The translations under genes and the position numbers were made by a program. Of a DNA stretch of 49,918 nucleotides, positions 18,725 to 28,105 are shown one piece after another. Source of the DNA: a virus; IMG/VR virus record IMGVR_UViG_3300023184_000185, positions 1 to 49,918 of that record; one strand, 5' to 3'. The notes beneath the pieces were generated by a model. The model was not told the DNA's origin and did not search any database. It worked only from the letters and a program-made list of their open reading frames with translations. Each line of letters starts with the position of its first letter. Within the stretch, counting starts at the first letter, position 1.

Positions 18725-20025
18725 TAATCGTTAATTATTTGAGAGTTAGGGTCCTCCGATATTCTCATATAGCTATAATCCACAAGGAATTTTTTATATG
18801 AATTTTTGTATCCTTCATCCCTATTTGCCAGAAGTTTTAACTTGTATTCGTTATTTGTATACATCATTGGGTCTTGTATAATACCAAACATACCATCGAC
18901 AGTAGCAACTAATCCTGATGACTCTGATGCAGAATTCATACTTAAATCTGTAGCATCAAATTCACTTTGCTTTGTCTGAGTAGCAGTCACAATTGCCCAA
19001 TGATTTCTTTGTGCTGCTGCTCGAAGATCCTCTGCTATTTGCTTGATCTTCATATATGTATTTTCAGAATTTGGATTTCTCCAGTTCTTCATAATATTAA
19101 TGTAGTCAATAACTACAATCTTAAATTTTATCCCTTTTGTTTGTTCAACCTTAGTAAGCCAATTCTCTACGTCAATTGCAGAAGCTTGTGATGTTGGAAA
19201 TTCTTTTACTATTAATTGACCGGGGGTTGCTAAGTTATCAAAGCCAATATTTTTTATTTTCTTTTTGATTAAATCAGCATTTTCAGCATTTTCTTTATAC
19301 TCTGATATTTTAATACCTAATAGATTAGATCCTAATCTTTTCATATATTTTCTGTCTCCAAGCTCTAATGTAATAATAGCTACATTATTAGAAGCTCTAA
19401 TTGCTTGAGTTGCAATATTACCAAGCCATAATGTTTTACCTACTTTAGGTTGTCCTAAGAAAACATATAGACATTTAGCAGAAAATCCCCCTCCTAAACA
19501 GAAATCGATATAATCATAACCACTTGAAAATGTTTGGGTGCTTAATTGTCGATGAGCATCTGGATCATTAAAGTCTAATCCAGAGTCAAAAGAAAAATCA
19601 ATTTTGTTACGATCAACAACAATAGATTTATATGTGTTGATTACATCTTTAATATTATCGGGAGAAACGTCTGTGCTTTTAATATAATTAATTGAATCTA
19701 CCGCACTCTTTTCAAGAGTTTTCCATTCAATCCAAGATTCTGTGTTTTGTTGCAACCAATCTTGGTCATAATCAGCTAATGATATAGACCACATTGATTC
19801 CAAAAGTGAATCTGTTAGCTTTTCTTCTAACTTGAGAAGTTTAGCTGATTCCCTTACCTGGTTCTTACTAGGTACCTGTTGATATTTTTTCCAAAATGAT
19901 TTAACTACTTTAAAAGCCTCTTGATAATCGTGGTTCTTAAAGAAACTAGACTCTGTAGTTTCAATGTAACTTGGATTGTCAATTACCGCTTTAAACCAAA
20001 TATTTTCTAAGTGTTGATTTTGCAT
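18724..20025 (-). CDS. Replicative DNA helicase, DnaB/gp41-like
   Basis: A 433-residue RecA-fold hexameric helicase. Walker A GQPKVGKT is at residues 191-198. Walker B lies in FKIVVIDYINIM near residue 300. TATQTKQSEFD follows as the sensor region. The N-terminal ~140 residues form the helical collar domain. It unwinds DNA at the fork. The gene is tightly spaced with UvsX upstream and gp47/gp46 downstream. Confidence 0.9.
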   Translation of the reverse strand: MQNQHLENIWFKAVIDNPSYIETTESSFFKNHDYQEAFKVVKSFWKKYQQVPSKNQVRESAKLLKLEEKLTDSLLESMWSISLADYDQDWLQQNTESWIEWKTLEKSAVDSINYIKSTDVSPDNIKDVINTYKSIVVDRNKIDFSFDSGLDFNDPDAHRQLSTQTFSSGYDYIDFCLGGGFSAKCLYVFLGQPKVGKTLWLGNIATQAIRASNNVAIITLELGDRKYMKRLGSNLLGIKISEYKENAENADLIKKKIKNIGFDNLATPGQLIVKEFPTSQASAIDVENWLTKVEQTKGIKFKIVVIDYINIMKNWRNPNSENTYMKIKQIAEDLRAAAQRNHWAIVTATQTKQSEFDATDLSMNSASESSGLVATVDGMFGIIQDPMMYTNNEYKLKLLANRDEGYKNSYKKFLVDYSYMRISEDPNSQIIND

Positions 20026-20026
20026 A

Positions 20027-20320
20027 TTAATAATGTGGATTGTCCTTTATTTTGTACCAATTTTTATTTCCTACTGTTCTCTCTGTTTTTTCAAAAACTT
20101 CAGTCTCTATTAATTCTTTTACTACATCCCCATATTTTAATTCTTCCCAACCCGGAGGAAGGAAAGAATTAAAAGTTTGGTCGGAAAATTCTCCATCAGG
20201 CCTGCCATCTTTAATAAGATATGAATTAAGCTCGTAGATAACATCTTCCTTTGTTGGATATTCTGGAAGATCTTTCCAAATACCCAAAAGATATTTCATT
20301 TTAAGCTTATTCTTCTCCAT
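20027..20320 (-). CDS. Hypothetical protein, 97 aa, in replication cluster
   Basis: Not recognised. It overlaps the end of UvsX by 14 bases and is one base from the helicase start, so it is part of the same translational unit. A predicted winged-helix-like pattern (repeated short helices ending in a basic strand NKNWYKIKDN) would fit a small DNA-binding protein, but this is weak. Confidence 0.5.
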   Translation of the reverse strand: MEKNKLKMKYLLGIWKDLPEYPTKEDVIYELNSYLIKDGRPDGEFSDQTFNSFLPPGWEELKYGDVVKELIETEVFEKTERTVGNKNWYKIKDNPHY

Positions 20321-21488
20321 TAGCTTCTAGTTCTCCATTTTCTCCATCTTCTTCAGATTCCGGGTTAGCCAATATTGCTAATTCATTTTCATCAAAAAGA
20401 TCAGGTAATAAGAAATGCGGTTTAATTACCTTTTCGTCAATCATATGTAGAACCTCGTCTGTGAATATTTCTCCAGAAAATAATTGAGATGATGTAACGG
20501 TCTTACCTAAATGCTTAATCGCCCATCTTGTAGAAGAAGCATTAGGGGTAAATTCCATTTCTCCTGTTTTCTTATCAACCTCTAATTTACCTCTTTCGAT
20601 TCCGCAAGTTTCCCAAGAAGTAAAATCTTGTAATCCCACATAAGGATTCATACCATTCATAAATGAGATATGGAATTTAACCGGATAAGGTCTGGTAAAT
20701 CTTGCTTTCTTAGGTGTTGATGTTACAATAATTCCGGTTTTTGTGTCGTTCTCTTTTAATTGTGCTTTAGAAAGCATAATAACATTGCTCATTGAAAAAA
20801 TAGGACCATCACCACCAGATGCTTCTTTTGTTGGCATAAATCCACCTATTCCACCTGTTGTAGTGTGATTAGTACAAATCAATGGAATTCTAACACCTGT
20901 TAGGTCTAATGTTATAACACGAAAAAGAGATCGCATTTCTTTAGATCTTAATCCCATATCCATTGCGCTTTTACCTTTGATTGCATCACCTGTTTCTTTG
21001 TCTGTGCTAAGCATACCAAGAGAATCTAAAATGATCATAATCCTAGGCTCTGAACCTTCCTTTCTTGCATTCTTAACTTTTTCTAAAATATTTGTTGTAA
21101 ATATTTTAAAGTCATTAATGGTTTTAATAGGCTGGTATCGAACTCTAGTTGGATCAACTCCAAATTTTTTAGCTGAGTTTTTATCTATAGCACCTTCTGT
21201 GTCACAATAAATAACATCATAATCTTGCTTCTGAGCTTCTCTTGTAATATTCATTGCAAGAAAGGTCTTACCTGTAGAAGGATCACCTGCAATTCCTATT
21301 GATCTATTGTTTGCTATGCCTCCAAATAGACTTCCGGAAAGCTGAGCATTCAAAAGGTAATTACCAGTTGAGATCCATTCTGTAGTTTTTGAAAACTCGT
21401 TGGTTTCTAAAATTGATCCCATTTCAAATCCTTCGATTTTTGAAAGGGCTTTGTCTAGTTCTGTAAATGAAAATTCTTTTTTTGCCAT
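20307..21488 (-). CDS. uvsX: Recombinase UvsX, RecA-like
   Basis: A 393-residue strand-exchange protein. Walker A GDPSTGKT is at residues 68-75, Walker B IMIILDSLG near 150, and a DNA-loop region with TNHTTTGGIGGF near 205-217. The acidic tail (ESEEDGENGELE) resembles that of T4 UvsX. The length equals T4 UvsX (about 391 aa). Sits at the head of the replication and recombination cluster. Confidence 0.92.
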   Translation of the reverse strand: MAKKEFSFTELDKALSKIEGFEMGSILETNEFSKTTEWISTGNYLLNAQLSGSLFGGIANNRSIGIAGDPSTGKTFLAMNITREAQKQDYDVIYCDTEGAIDKNSAKKFGVDPTRVRYQPIKTINDFKIFTTNILEKVKNARKEGSEPRIMIILDSLGMLSTDKETGDAIKGKSAMDMGLRSKEMRSLFRVITLDLTGVRIPLICTNHTTTGGIGGFMPTKEASGGDGPIFSMSNVIMLSKAQLKENDTKTGIIVTSTPKKARFTRPYPVKFHISFMNGMNPYVGLQDFTSWETCGIERGKLEVDKKTGEMEFTPNASSTRWAIKHLGKTVTSSQLFSGEIFTDEVLHMIDEKVIKPHFLLPDLFDENELAILANPESEEDGENGELEANGEE

Positions 21489-21499
21489 ATTGTTTTTTC

Positions 21500-21805
21500 T
21501 TATTTAGTTATTTTACACACTGATTTAGCAATAATTTCGGAGTCTTTTAATTCTTCGTTTTCAAACCTTCCATCTAGCTCTCGCAAAATGAAAAGATCCT
21601 TTCCTAATCTGCTTGATATTCTTTCTAAGGAATCTCTGTCTTTTGTTACATCAATATCCCCATACCATACCTTTCCTTCACCTAAAACAAAAATGTTTGC
21701 ATTAAAATAAACCTCATTGTCTGGATGTAAATCCCTGTAGGATGATTTAGAATAAGAAAGCATACGTCCATTTATTAATTCTTCTTCTCTAAAATATTCT
21801 GTCAT
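21500..21805 (-). CDS. Hypothetical protein, 101 aa
   Basis: Not recognised. A small mixed alpha/beta protein, 11 bases upstream of UvsX in the same direction and following a terminator, so probably the first gene of the UvsX transcription unit. Confidence 0.5.
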   Translation of the reverse strand: MTEYFREEELINGRMLSYSKSSYRDLHPDNEVYFNANIFVLGEGKVWYGDIDVTKDRDSLERISSRLGKDLFILRELDGRFENEELKDSEIIAKSVCKITK

Positions 21806-21849
21806 GTTTCTTTTTTATTATTATACTTTAATTTTTGATTTTGGTCCGC

Positions 21850-21880
21850 AAAAAAAGAGCCCTAAGGCTCTTTTTATTTT
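21850..21880 (-). terminator. Rho-independent terminator
   Basis: The hairpin AAGAGCC / GGCTCTT, with T runs on both sides, lies after the 91-aa gene and before the UvsX unit. It could work in both directions. Confidence 0.75.
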
Positions 21881-21893
21881 TATTTTAGTTTGA

Positions 21894-22169
21894 TTATAGA
21901 CCAGGAAAGCTAAAATGCTTTCTTTTTATTTTTTGAAGCTTCTCGCATGCTTCATAGTTTTCCATTTCTATGTTCCATTCAAGCATTTTTTCAATTTGGT
22001 GAAAAGTAGAAATTGGATTTTCTTTAAGAGACTCCTTTAATAAATATTCTGAAGAAAGCCAAAGCTTGGTTTTTTTATCTAGATCTATAGGATCATAATC
22101 TGGCTTTCTTACATACAAAAAAAATCTGCCATCAGCAGATTTTTTAATATAGCGTTTACCTTTTTCCAT
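21894..22169 (-). CDS. Small UVR-motif-like protein, 91 aa
   Basis: Residues about 57-83 (IEKMLEWNIEMENYEACEKL...) resemble the UVR helix pair that links UvrB and UvrC and occurs in McsA and ClpC-type proteins. The next gene upstream carries a similar helix pair, so the two look like diverged paralogues. A protein-interaction role is inferred. Confidence 0.5.
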   Translation of the reverse strand: MEKGKRYIKKSADGRFFLYVRKPDYDPIDLDKKTKLWLSSEYLLKESLKENPISTFHQIEKMLEWNIEMENYEACEKLQKIKRKHFSFPGL

Positions 22170-22204
22170 ACATTATTTATATATGAAAAATGGAAATAAG
22201 TTTC

Positions 22205-22450
22205 TTATTCCACTCCAGAAAGAAGTCGAGAAATTTTTAAAAGCTTAGAGCATTTTTCGTATTCCTCGATTGACTCAAAATGATTGATCAATCTTTCTAA
22301 TAGATCAGTATTTTTGTATTTGTACAATGGGTTTTCTTTGTCAAAAATTTCTTGCCCCATTTCTACAATGTGCTCGTAAAGTTTTCTAGACTGTTCATCA
22401 TAAAGTTCGTCTATGTTTTTTTCTAGTTGTTCGAAGCTTGTGTTTGACAT
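22205..22450 (-). CDS. Small UVR-motif-like protein, 81 aa
   Basis: The C-terminal helix pair (LINHFESIEEYEKCSKLLKI) resembles the UVR motif and the neighbouring 91-aa protein. Helical throughout. Preceded by a TAnnTTTG promoter-like box at 22477-22484. Confidence 0.5.
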   Translation of the reverse strand: MSNTSFEQLEKNIDELYDEQSRKLYEHIVEMGQEIFDKENPLYKYKNTDLLERLINHFESIEEYEKCSKLLKISRLLSGVE

Positions 22451-22476
22451 AACCTTTTGTTTTTAAATTTACATTA

Positions 22477-22484
22477 CAAATGTA
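22477..22484 (-). promoter_or_regulatory. Bacteroidota-type -7 promoter box
   Basis: The minus strand reads TACATTTG about 30 bases before the 81-aa gene. Confidence 0.4.
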
Positions 22485-22522
22485 GAATAATCTATTTAAT
22501 AAAAAAAATGTTTTTTAATTTT

Positions 22523-22891
22523 TTATGATCTTTTATAATTGGTACATATTTCCTCTCCTGGAAGAATGTTTCTAGTTGCAAAAAATATAAATTTGTTATT
22601 AGTTACATCAGTTTCCCAGTCTGCATTAAATGCCTCATCAGAATGATTAAATATACTTCCAAATCCTAGGCATATTGAAAATTGATTAGAATTTCCTTTT
22701 GGCCAAGAAAAGAAGTGCTCATGTAATATAGGAGTGTATTTAGATGCAGGAACTATAATGTGGTGACATTCTTCTATTATCTCGTCTTTTTTTATTAGCT
22801 CGGAAGCAAAAACTCCCCTTCCGTGAATAGGAGAATCGTCTACGTATATTTTTCTTGATCTGTATAGCATATAATTAATAGTAAAGTACAA
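22523..22891 (-). CDS. SET-domain protein
   Basis: A compact SET fold. The start block HGRGVFASELI (about residues 22-33), the pseudoknot motif NHSDEAFNADW (about 82-92) and GEEICTNY near the C-terminus are all visible. These bind S-adenosylmethionine and the lysine channel in SET methyltransferases. The in-frame ATG at residue 8 (MLYRSRK) may be the true start. Phage SET proteins are known but uncharacterised; the substrate is unknown. Confidence 0.75.
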   Translation of the reverse strand: MYFTINYMLYRSRKIYVDDSPIHGRGVFASELIKKDEIIEECHHIIVPASKYTPILHEHFFSWPKGNSNQFSICLGFGSIFNHSDEAFNADWETDVTNNKFIFFATRNILPGEEICTNYKRS

Positions 22892-22938
22892 AAGAAAAAT
22901 TTCTATATGGAAAGGGAATATATAAAAGAAAAAAACAA

Positions 22939-23712
22939 ATGAACAATCTTTTACCTATAGAGGATTTTCTATTGGAGCAAAAAATGATATTTACTCCACA
23001 GCAAATTAAGGAATCCCTAGAATACTTAAATTCAGAGGACCCTGAGCTTTTGGAACATTGGTATAATACAATTTTAGATTTTGCAGCTTTAATTCCTGGT
23101 GTTGGATCAGTAGCTGAAGGTATTAACTTAGTATCTTATGCTAAACAAGGTGAATATTTATTAGCTGGACTTTGTGCTATTGGGTTAATTCCTATCTTTG
23201 GCCAATATATTGGAGCTGGAGGATCAATACTAGTTAAGATGCTAGGTAAAGGTGCAAATCTAGGAAAGGGAATACTTAAACCGTTAATTGAATTAGTAGC
23301 TAAATTTTTTCCAAAAATCTCAGCTTTCTTTAAAAGCTCAAAATTTCTTAGCAAATTTTCAGGAATTGCTCCTTATACAGGAAAAATGCTAGGATCTTTA
23401 AAAGGATTTGTTACATCAGGAGGTGAAAAACTTGCAGTACTAGCTAAAGATACATCTAAGATACGATCATTAAAGAAAGAGGCAAGAAATATTAAATCTG
23501 GGGTTAAATTTACAGAATGGATATTTGGAGCTAAAGATAAACCAGTTCCTAATAATATGGGAGCACCTGGACAATTTGGGGCATATCAAATACCAGTACC
23601 TAAAGATGCTTATATGGCATATCAAGGAGTTCCTTTACAAAACATTAGGCCTTATACTGATATGGAAATATCTCAAGCTGAAATGGCTAATGACTGGAGC
23701 GAATACCTATAA
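22939..23712 (+). CDS. Hydrophobic putative packaged protein, 257 aa
   Basis: The N-terminus MNNLLPIEDFLLE resembles the capsid-targeting-like motif shared by several proteins here. Residues about 45-105 hold two hydrophobic hairpin-like segments (LIPGVGSVAEGINLVSYA, then LLAGLCAIGLIPIFGQY), a pattern seen in membrane-inserting or pretoxin domains. Gly/Lys-rich afterwards. I infer a head protein that may act on membranes at infection. It stands alone on the plus strand and ends at a strong terminator. Confidence 0.55.
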   Translation: MNNLLPIEDFLLEQKMIFTPQQIKESLEYLNSEDPELLEHWYNTILDFAALIPGVGSVAEGINLVSYAKQGEYLLAGLCAIGLIPIFGQYIGAGGSILVKMLGKGANLGKGILKPLIELVAKFFPKISAFFKSSKFLSKFSGIAPYTGKMLGSLKGFVTSGGEKLAVLAKDTSKIRSLKKEARNIKSGVKFTEWIFGAKDKPVPNNMGAPGQFGAYQIPVPKDAYMAYQGVPLQNIRPYTDMEISQAEMANDWSEYL

Positions 23713-23721
23713 AAACTACAA

Positions 23722-23749
23722 ACCCAGGATTTCTCCTGGGTTTTTTGTG
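23722..23749 (+). terminator. Rho-independent terminator
   Basis: Hairpin AACCCAGG / CCTGGGTT followed by TTTTTTG, 10 bases after the stop of the 257-aa gene. It also lies just after the convergent zinc-ribbon gene. Confidence 0.85.
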
Positions 23750-23758
23750 TAGCAATAT

Positions 23759-24574
23759 TTAGAATTTTTCTCCACATGATGGGCAGAATTTCCAAGTATC
23801 CTTTTTAATTCTGTTTCCACACCCAGTGCAATAGTTTCTAAGCTTTTCAACCTCTACTGGTTTTTGTGATTCTGGTGTTAATCTATATGAAATAGAATTA
23901 GCAGCAAACGAACTATAACTTCCACTAGTCTGAGTTAAATTCTGGCTACTACTTTCACCCCTTTCAACCTTACCTGTTTCAATACTAGCATTTAAACCTT
24001 TGGTGTTAGAATCAGACGTAATTGACGAGAAGCAACTTGTATTGCTAACCGTTGTTCCCCCATAGGATAAATTTCCAATGTTTCCTGTAATCCCGCTAGG
24101 ACCATTAATTCCACTTATTCCATTATTAGTAAAAGAACCTCCTAGAGTATTTGTGTAATAACTTCCTGGATAGTTAGTCGTGAAAGTATTATAACAAGTA
24201 AAATACCCTGCTGTTGTTTCTTCTGGATGGAAACTAATCTCTACCAAACCATTATTAACTACAGCATTAAGTGCTTCATTGCTTTTTTCGATTTCGTATG
24301 TTTCAAAAACAAATTTGTTATTTGAATCAATGAATCTTTCGAGATAAACCCTTTGACCTGGTTTAAGAACAATACCAGAATTGGAAATTGATTTTCCATT
24401 GATACTGATTTTAGCAAGATAGTTGATTGTGTTTGGATTGAATAGCTCAATCTCAAATCTTTGTTTATCCTTTAGATAAACTGCATTTCCGTAAATTTTG
24501 GCTCTATTACGGTTTGAAGTGATGTGCGCGGTGCATGAGCCATACCCGCAGCTGCTTGACGTTGTTACGTACAT
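23759..24574 (-). CDS. Zinc-ribbon protein, 271 aa
   Basis: Residues about 1-125 form a beta-rich domain (KIYGNAVYLKDKQRFEIELF). A Gly/Ser/Thr-rich linker follows. The last ~25 residues form a zinc ribbon with CTGCGNRI and FCPSCGEKF. Function unknown; the ribbon suggests nucleic-acid or protein binding. The N-terminus also has SCGYGSC, possibly another metal site. Confidence 0.6.
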   Translation of the reverse strand: MYVTTSSSCGYGSCTAHITSNRNRAKIYGNAVYLKDKQRFEIELFNPNTINYLAKISINGKSISNSGIVLKPGQRVYLERFIDSNNKFVFETYEIEKSNEALNAVVNNGLVEISFHPEETTAGYFTCYNTFTTNYPGSYYTNTLGGSFTNNGISGINGPSGITGNIGNLSYGGTTVSNTSCFSSITSDSNTKGLNASIETGKVERGESSSQNLTQTSGSYSSFAANSISYRLTPESQKPVEVEKLRNYCTGCGNRIKKDTWKFCPSCGEKF

Positions 24575-24680
24575 AAAAGTTTGTTTTTTATTGTCCCTTC
24601 CTTTGCGTCCATTTCTGAAAGCTCTACGGTTTGTTGACCGGGAAGTTACTAGAAACCTCTAGTTTTGTTATTATATAATC

Positions 24681-24971
24681 TTAACCTTTAAAAGTTTCCA
24701 AATCTTCATTTGGAATATAGTCTTTTACTAAAGCAGAATGAATTAGTTGCGGTATTCTTTTATAATCCTTGTACCAAAAATTACAAACATAAACTTGATT
24801 CCCATTAGGATCATTTATTATCTCAACTATGTCGTAAGTTGCTTCATCAAAAGGACCAATTGGACTTGTAATTACTTTACCTATTACAGGCATTTTAGTA
24901 ACATCTCCCCCTGAATATGAAATACCGCTTTCGTTAATAAAATCAGGATATTCTGATATATGCTTAAGCAC
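24681..24971 (-). CDS. Hypothetical protein with capsid-targeting-like N-terminus, 96 aa
   Basis: The first 15 residues (MLKHISEYPDFINES) match the shared N-terminal motif. The remainder is a small beta-rich domain. It overlaps the Cys/Lys-rich gene by 8 bases. Proposed head-packaged protein; cleavage after Glu14 would be expected if it is processed like T4 internal proteins. Confidence 0.5.
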   Translation of the reverse strand: MLKHISEYPDFINESGISYSGGDVTKMPVIGKVITSPIGPFDEATYDIVEIINDPNGNQVYVCNFWYKDYKRIPQLIHSALVKDYIPNEDLETFKG

Positions 24972-25272
24972 CTTTCTTTTTATTATTTTTAGAAGGCTTA
25001 GTATCCTTTGTTACAGCTATTTCCTTTTTCTTAGAATGCGGTTTTTTCTTAGCTGCTTTTGGAGCTTCTGCTTTTGGAGATTCAATTGCTGGTTCTTCTA
25101 GAACTTCGTTTTCCTGTGATAGTTCAATTACCCAATCAGATATAGGTGCTTCTTCATTAATTGGCTCAGGAGAGCATTTTTTACAAGAACCTTTACATCC
25201 ACATGATAATTTTGTAGTTTCTTCTTCTTTTTTTACAAAAAGATTTTTAAAAAAATTGATTACTGATTTCAT
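24964..25272 (-). CDS. Cys- and Lys-rich small protein, 102 aa
   Basis: Residues about 20-37 contain CGCKGSCKKC, a compact metal-binding-like cluster. The C-terminal third is strongly basic (KKKPHSKKKEIA), likely to bind nucleic acid. Not recognised. Translationally coupled to the 96-aa gene. Confidence 0.5.
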   Translation of the reverse strand: MKSVINFFKNLFVKKEEETTKLSCGCKGSCKKCSPEPINEEAPISDWVIELSQENEVLEEPAIESPKAEAPKAAKKKPHSKKKEIAVTKDTKPSKNNKKKGA

Positions 25273-25287
25273 TCGCTTTTTATTTAT

Positions 25288-26094
25288 TTATCCTATTTGT
25301 TTACTTTTTTCTGTGTTCTCTGAATCCTGAGAGTTAATTTGTTGGCTTAAAACTGGGTTTTCTAAGCTTAATAAGAGATCCTTATAGAATTCTAATGGTT
25401 TTTTATTTCCATATGTATTAGGTTCAGCTATAGCCCCAGAAAAGTTACCTAGCAAGTAATTATTTGTTGAATCGTATGCTTTTTCCGAATTTAAAATTTG
25501 GTCTGCATATTCATAGTAGTCTTTTTTAGTTTTTGAATTTTCTGATGCAAAACTTTTAAATAGATCAGGATTTCTTTCAATAACAAAAGTAGGAAAATCC
25601 CAATCCCAATCTTTTTTTATTACTCCTGGATAAAAAGTTAATGCTGCAAAATCACCTGCAGCTATAGGCTTTTTTATTTTCATATGATCTATCCATGATT
25701 TATAAAAAGCTCTAACCAAATCTAGCTGCTCAGTATTTGTCATTTGTAAAACATCGTTTGGTGTATAATTTTTACCAGTTTCTGTGTTTACAAAAGATCT
25801 TATTACGCTAGGAAGAAATGAAAGTAATCCTACTGCTTTTGTTATTCTGTCTACTTTTTTAGGATCAAATTCACTTTCGTTAAAGATGACGTGCATTAGC
25901 CAAATAGGTTTAACTCCTATATCTTTGGCTACTCTTATTATTTTCTTTAAAAATGCCTGTCTGTTATCCTCAATTAAATTATTATAAGGCAACGAAGTAA
26001 CAGTCTCATTTTCATAAGACGCAGAATCTAATTTCTCAACAGAAATGGATTCGTTCATTTTAAAGAAGCTTGTATAATTTTTTAAATGGATCAT
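25288..26094 (-). CDS. Lytic transglycosylase-like protein with capsid-targeting-like N-terminus
   Basis: The motif VIFNESEFDP (about residues 69-78) fits the catalytic Glu loop of SLT-type transglycosylases, followed by AVGLLSFLP in place of the usual GLMQ segment. The family cleaves the glycan strands of peptidoglycan. The N-terminus (MIHLKNYTSFFKMNES) carries the shared motif, so it may be packaged and delivered at entry rather than used for lysis. Confidence 0.68.
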   Translation of the reverse strand: MIHLKNYTSFFKMNESISVEKLDSASYENETVTSLPYNNLIEDNRQAFLKKIIRVAKDIGVKPIWLMHVIFNESEFDPKKVDRITKAVGLLSFLPSVIRSFVNTETGKNYTPNDVLQMTNTEQLDLVRAFYKSWIDHMKIKKPIAAGDFAALTFYPGVIKKDWDWDFPTFVIERNPDLFKSFASENSKTKKDYYEYADQILNSEKAYDSTNNYLLGNFSGAIAEPNTYGNKKPLEFYKDLLLSLENPVLSQQINSQDSENTEKSKQIG

Positions 26095-26111
26095 TGTCCA
26101 TTATATATCTT

Positions 26112-26918
26112 TTATTGATTTTTTAGCAATAATGGTTTTTCACTGGCCCATGCATGTAATGAGGTAATGTGCATAGTTAGCATACCAGGTTTAACATTTT
26201 GCCATGTATCAGGATCTATTTCTTTAAGTCTTTCAATTAACCAAAATAGTTTTTTAGCACAAAGATAAATGTCATCTCTAAAGTGTCTAAAGAAATCACA
26301 GGATCTAATATAATATACAACATGTACCCAATCACCTCTTCTTATAAAATGGTAACCAATTGTGCAAGGTACTCTTTCTCCGTGAACTGATCCGGTATCT
26401 TCTGGAAACCATATTGGAAGAAATGCTTGTCTGGTAAAAGGCTCTCTAGACATTAATCCAACAACATCATTAAAATCTCCATAATCATATCTGATTCCTT
26501 TGATTTTTTTTGCTGGCTTATTTGACTTTATTACATTTTCCAATTCTCCGTATTTGGGCCAGATTCTTTCCGGATATGTATGCGAGAATTTTTCATTCCC
26601 TCCAAACTCAGCATTATTCTTTTGAGCATAAGGCCATCTTTCGTGAGATGGAGGTGGGTTAAGGGGAATACCGCTAACTCTTTCGTTAAAATGCTCGTCT
26701 GCCCAATCTACATTTGGTCTTATTTGATCTTTTAACCCCTCTATATCAGTATTAATCTGGCAGGTGAATGAATGGTTAAGGATTTCGATCATAGAGTATT
26801 TAGGATCGTGTTTAATTTCTTTTCCTTGCCATCTCTCTGTATGGACTATATAGGAAAGATCGTACATTTGTTGAGATGTCCATTTTATAACGTCCCTAAA
26901 ATTACCAAATTTTTTCAT
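26112..26918 (-). CDS. Thymidylate synthase / pyrimidine hydroxymethylase family protein
   Basis: A 268-residue protein whose C-terminal half follows the thymidylate synthase pattern: RQAFLPIWFP, then RVPCTIGYHF with the likely catalytic Cys, then RSCDFFRHFRDD corresponding to the RSxDxxLG nucleotide-binding block. These residues act on dUMP or dCMP with folate. The usual QF and PFN blocks are diverged, so it may be a hydroxymethylase for modified DNA instead of a dTMP synthase. Confidence 0.68.
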   Translation of the reverse strand: MKKFGNFRDVIKWTSQQMYDLSYIVHTERWQGKEIKHDPKYSMIEILNHSFTCQINTDIEGLKDQIRPNVDWADEHFNERVSGIPLNPPPSHERWPYAQKNNAEFGGNEKFSHTYPERIWPKYGELENVIKSNKPAKKIKGIRYDYGDFNDVVGLMSREPFTRQAFLPIWFPEDTGSVHGERVPCTIGYHFIRRGDWVHVVYYIRSCDFFRHFRDDIYLCAKKLFWLIERLKEIDPDTWQNVKPGMLTMHITSLHAWASEKPLLLKNQ

Positions 26919-26963
26919 CGATGAGGTTTATCCTTATTATACTAGTTTTTTCTATCGTGTTTC

Positions 26964-28028
26964 TTATTTATGGAATCTATCGAAAGAATTTTTCGAAATT
27001 TTATTGAACCGCACTTTGCCAATAAATTCTCCAAGCGATAAACAGTCGGTATAACTCATTGCTGATTTTAAATAGTCTTTAAAATTGTTAGTCCATCCTT
27101 CTAATGTATATTCTACCGGTTGCATTTTACTAATACCCTCAGATGTTTTAAGATCTGCTCTTCCCAAACTTACTTGAACGTCTTTTGTAGACATACCTCT
27201 AAATTTTTTAAAAAACTTTCTTCCTAATAAAAATTGTTCTTTAGTTGATGCTAAAAATTGATCTACCTTATCTCCCGGTTCGGTCCAAGAATCGTATTTT
27301 TTATTACCCTCATAGGTTTCTCCTACACTTTCTAAAGCCTTATTAAAAATACTTCCAAGCATAACATAGTCTGCACCTAGTGCAAGAGCTTTAATTACGT
27401 CTGCATATTTTTTAAATCCTCCATCAGCAACAATTTTTGTAGGTAAATTTCTTTCTTGCTGGATCTTTACAGTTTCGTGTATTAAAGAAGCCATAGGATA
27501 TCCTACTCCTGTTTGTACAGTAGTTAAACAACCTGCACCATTTCCAATACCCATTCTAATATAATCCGCACCTGATTGTGCAAGGGATAAGAAAGTTAAA
27601 GGACTAGCACAGTTTCCAACCATAAGAACCAATTGTCTTCCATAAATTTCTTTTGACCTTTCAACTAGCTCTTTTACTATTCTCATATGCCCATTTGCAA
27701 TGTCAATAAGAGCATAAGCTTTTTCTGCAGGTTGAAGTTCTATTTTTTGTGTTATAAATATTTTTTCAAAATCATCCAATCCATAAGAATACCATACCTT
27801 ATAATCTGTTGAATAGTAATTGGGAGAGTATTCAATTTTTCTTGGAATGATTGAATATATTTTTTGATCGTTAAAAATTTGTGAATTTGCTTCACTAATT
27901 ACTGTATCCATTGGAGCAGTAAAAAGAGGTAGCATTTGTTTTTCGTCCAAAACATCAACACTTTTTCTTGATCTAATACTTGTGTGTAGTTCTGGTTCTA
28001 TTAGGATGTCGTCAAAATCAAATAGCAT
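26964..28028 (-). CDS. GMP reductase / IMP dehydrogenase family protein
   Basis: A TIM-barrel oxidoreductase of 354 residues. The catalytic loop GNGAGCLTTVQTGVGYP (about residues 176-192) carries the Cys that forms the purine thioester. IVADGGFKKYADVIKAL and ADYVMLGSIF are the phosphate-binding part. The CBS domains of IMP dehydrogenase are absent and the loop is closer to GMP reductase. Presumably adjusts purine nucleotide pools. Confidence 0.82.
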   Translation of the reverse strand: MLFDFDDILIEPELHTSIRSRKSVDVLDEKQMLPLFTAPMDTVISEANSQIFNDQKIYSIIPRKIEYSPNYYSTDYKVWYSYGLDDFEKIFITQKIELQPAEKAYALIDIANGHMRIVKELVERSKEIYGRQLVLMVGNCASPLTFLSLAQSGADYIRMGIGNGAGCLTTVQTGVGYPMASLIHETVKIQQERNLPTKIVADGGFKKYADVIKALALGADYVMLGSIFNKALESVGETYEGNKKYDSWTEPGDKVDQFLASTKEQFLLGRKFFKKFRGMSTKDVQVSLGRADLKTSEGISKMQPVEYTLEGWTNNFKDYLKSAMSYTDCLSLGEFIGKVRFNKISKNSFDRFHK

Positions 28029-28105
28029 TTTCGTCTTTATATGTTTTATCTATTTTGTGATGAAAGATTTCCATATTCCCGATATATAAAGAATAAAAAA
28101 TAATA

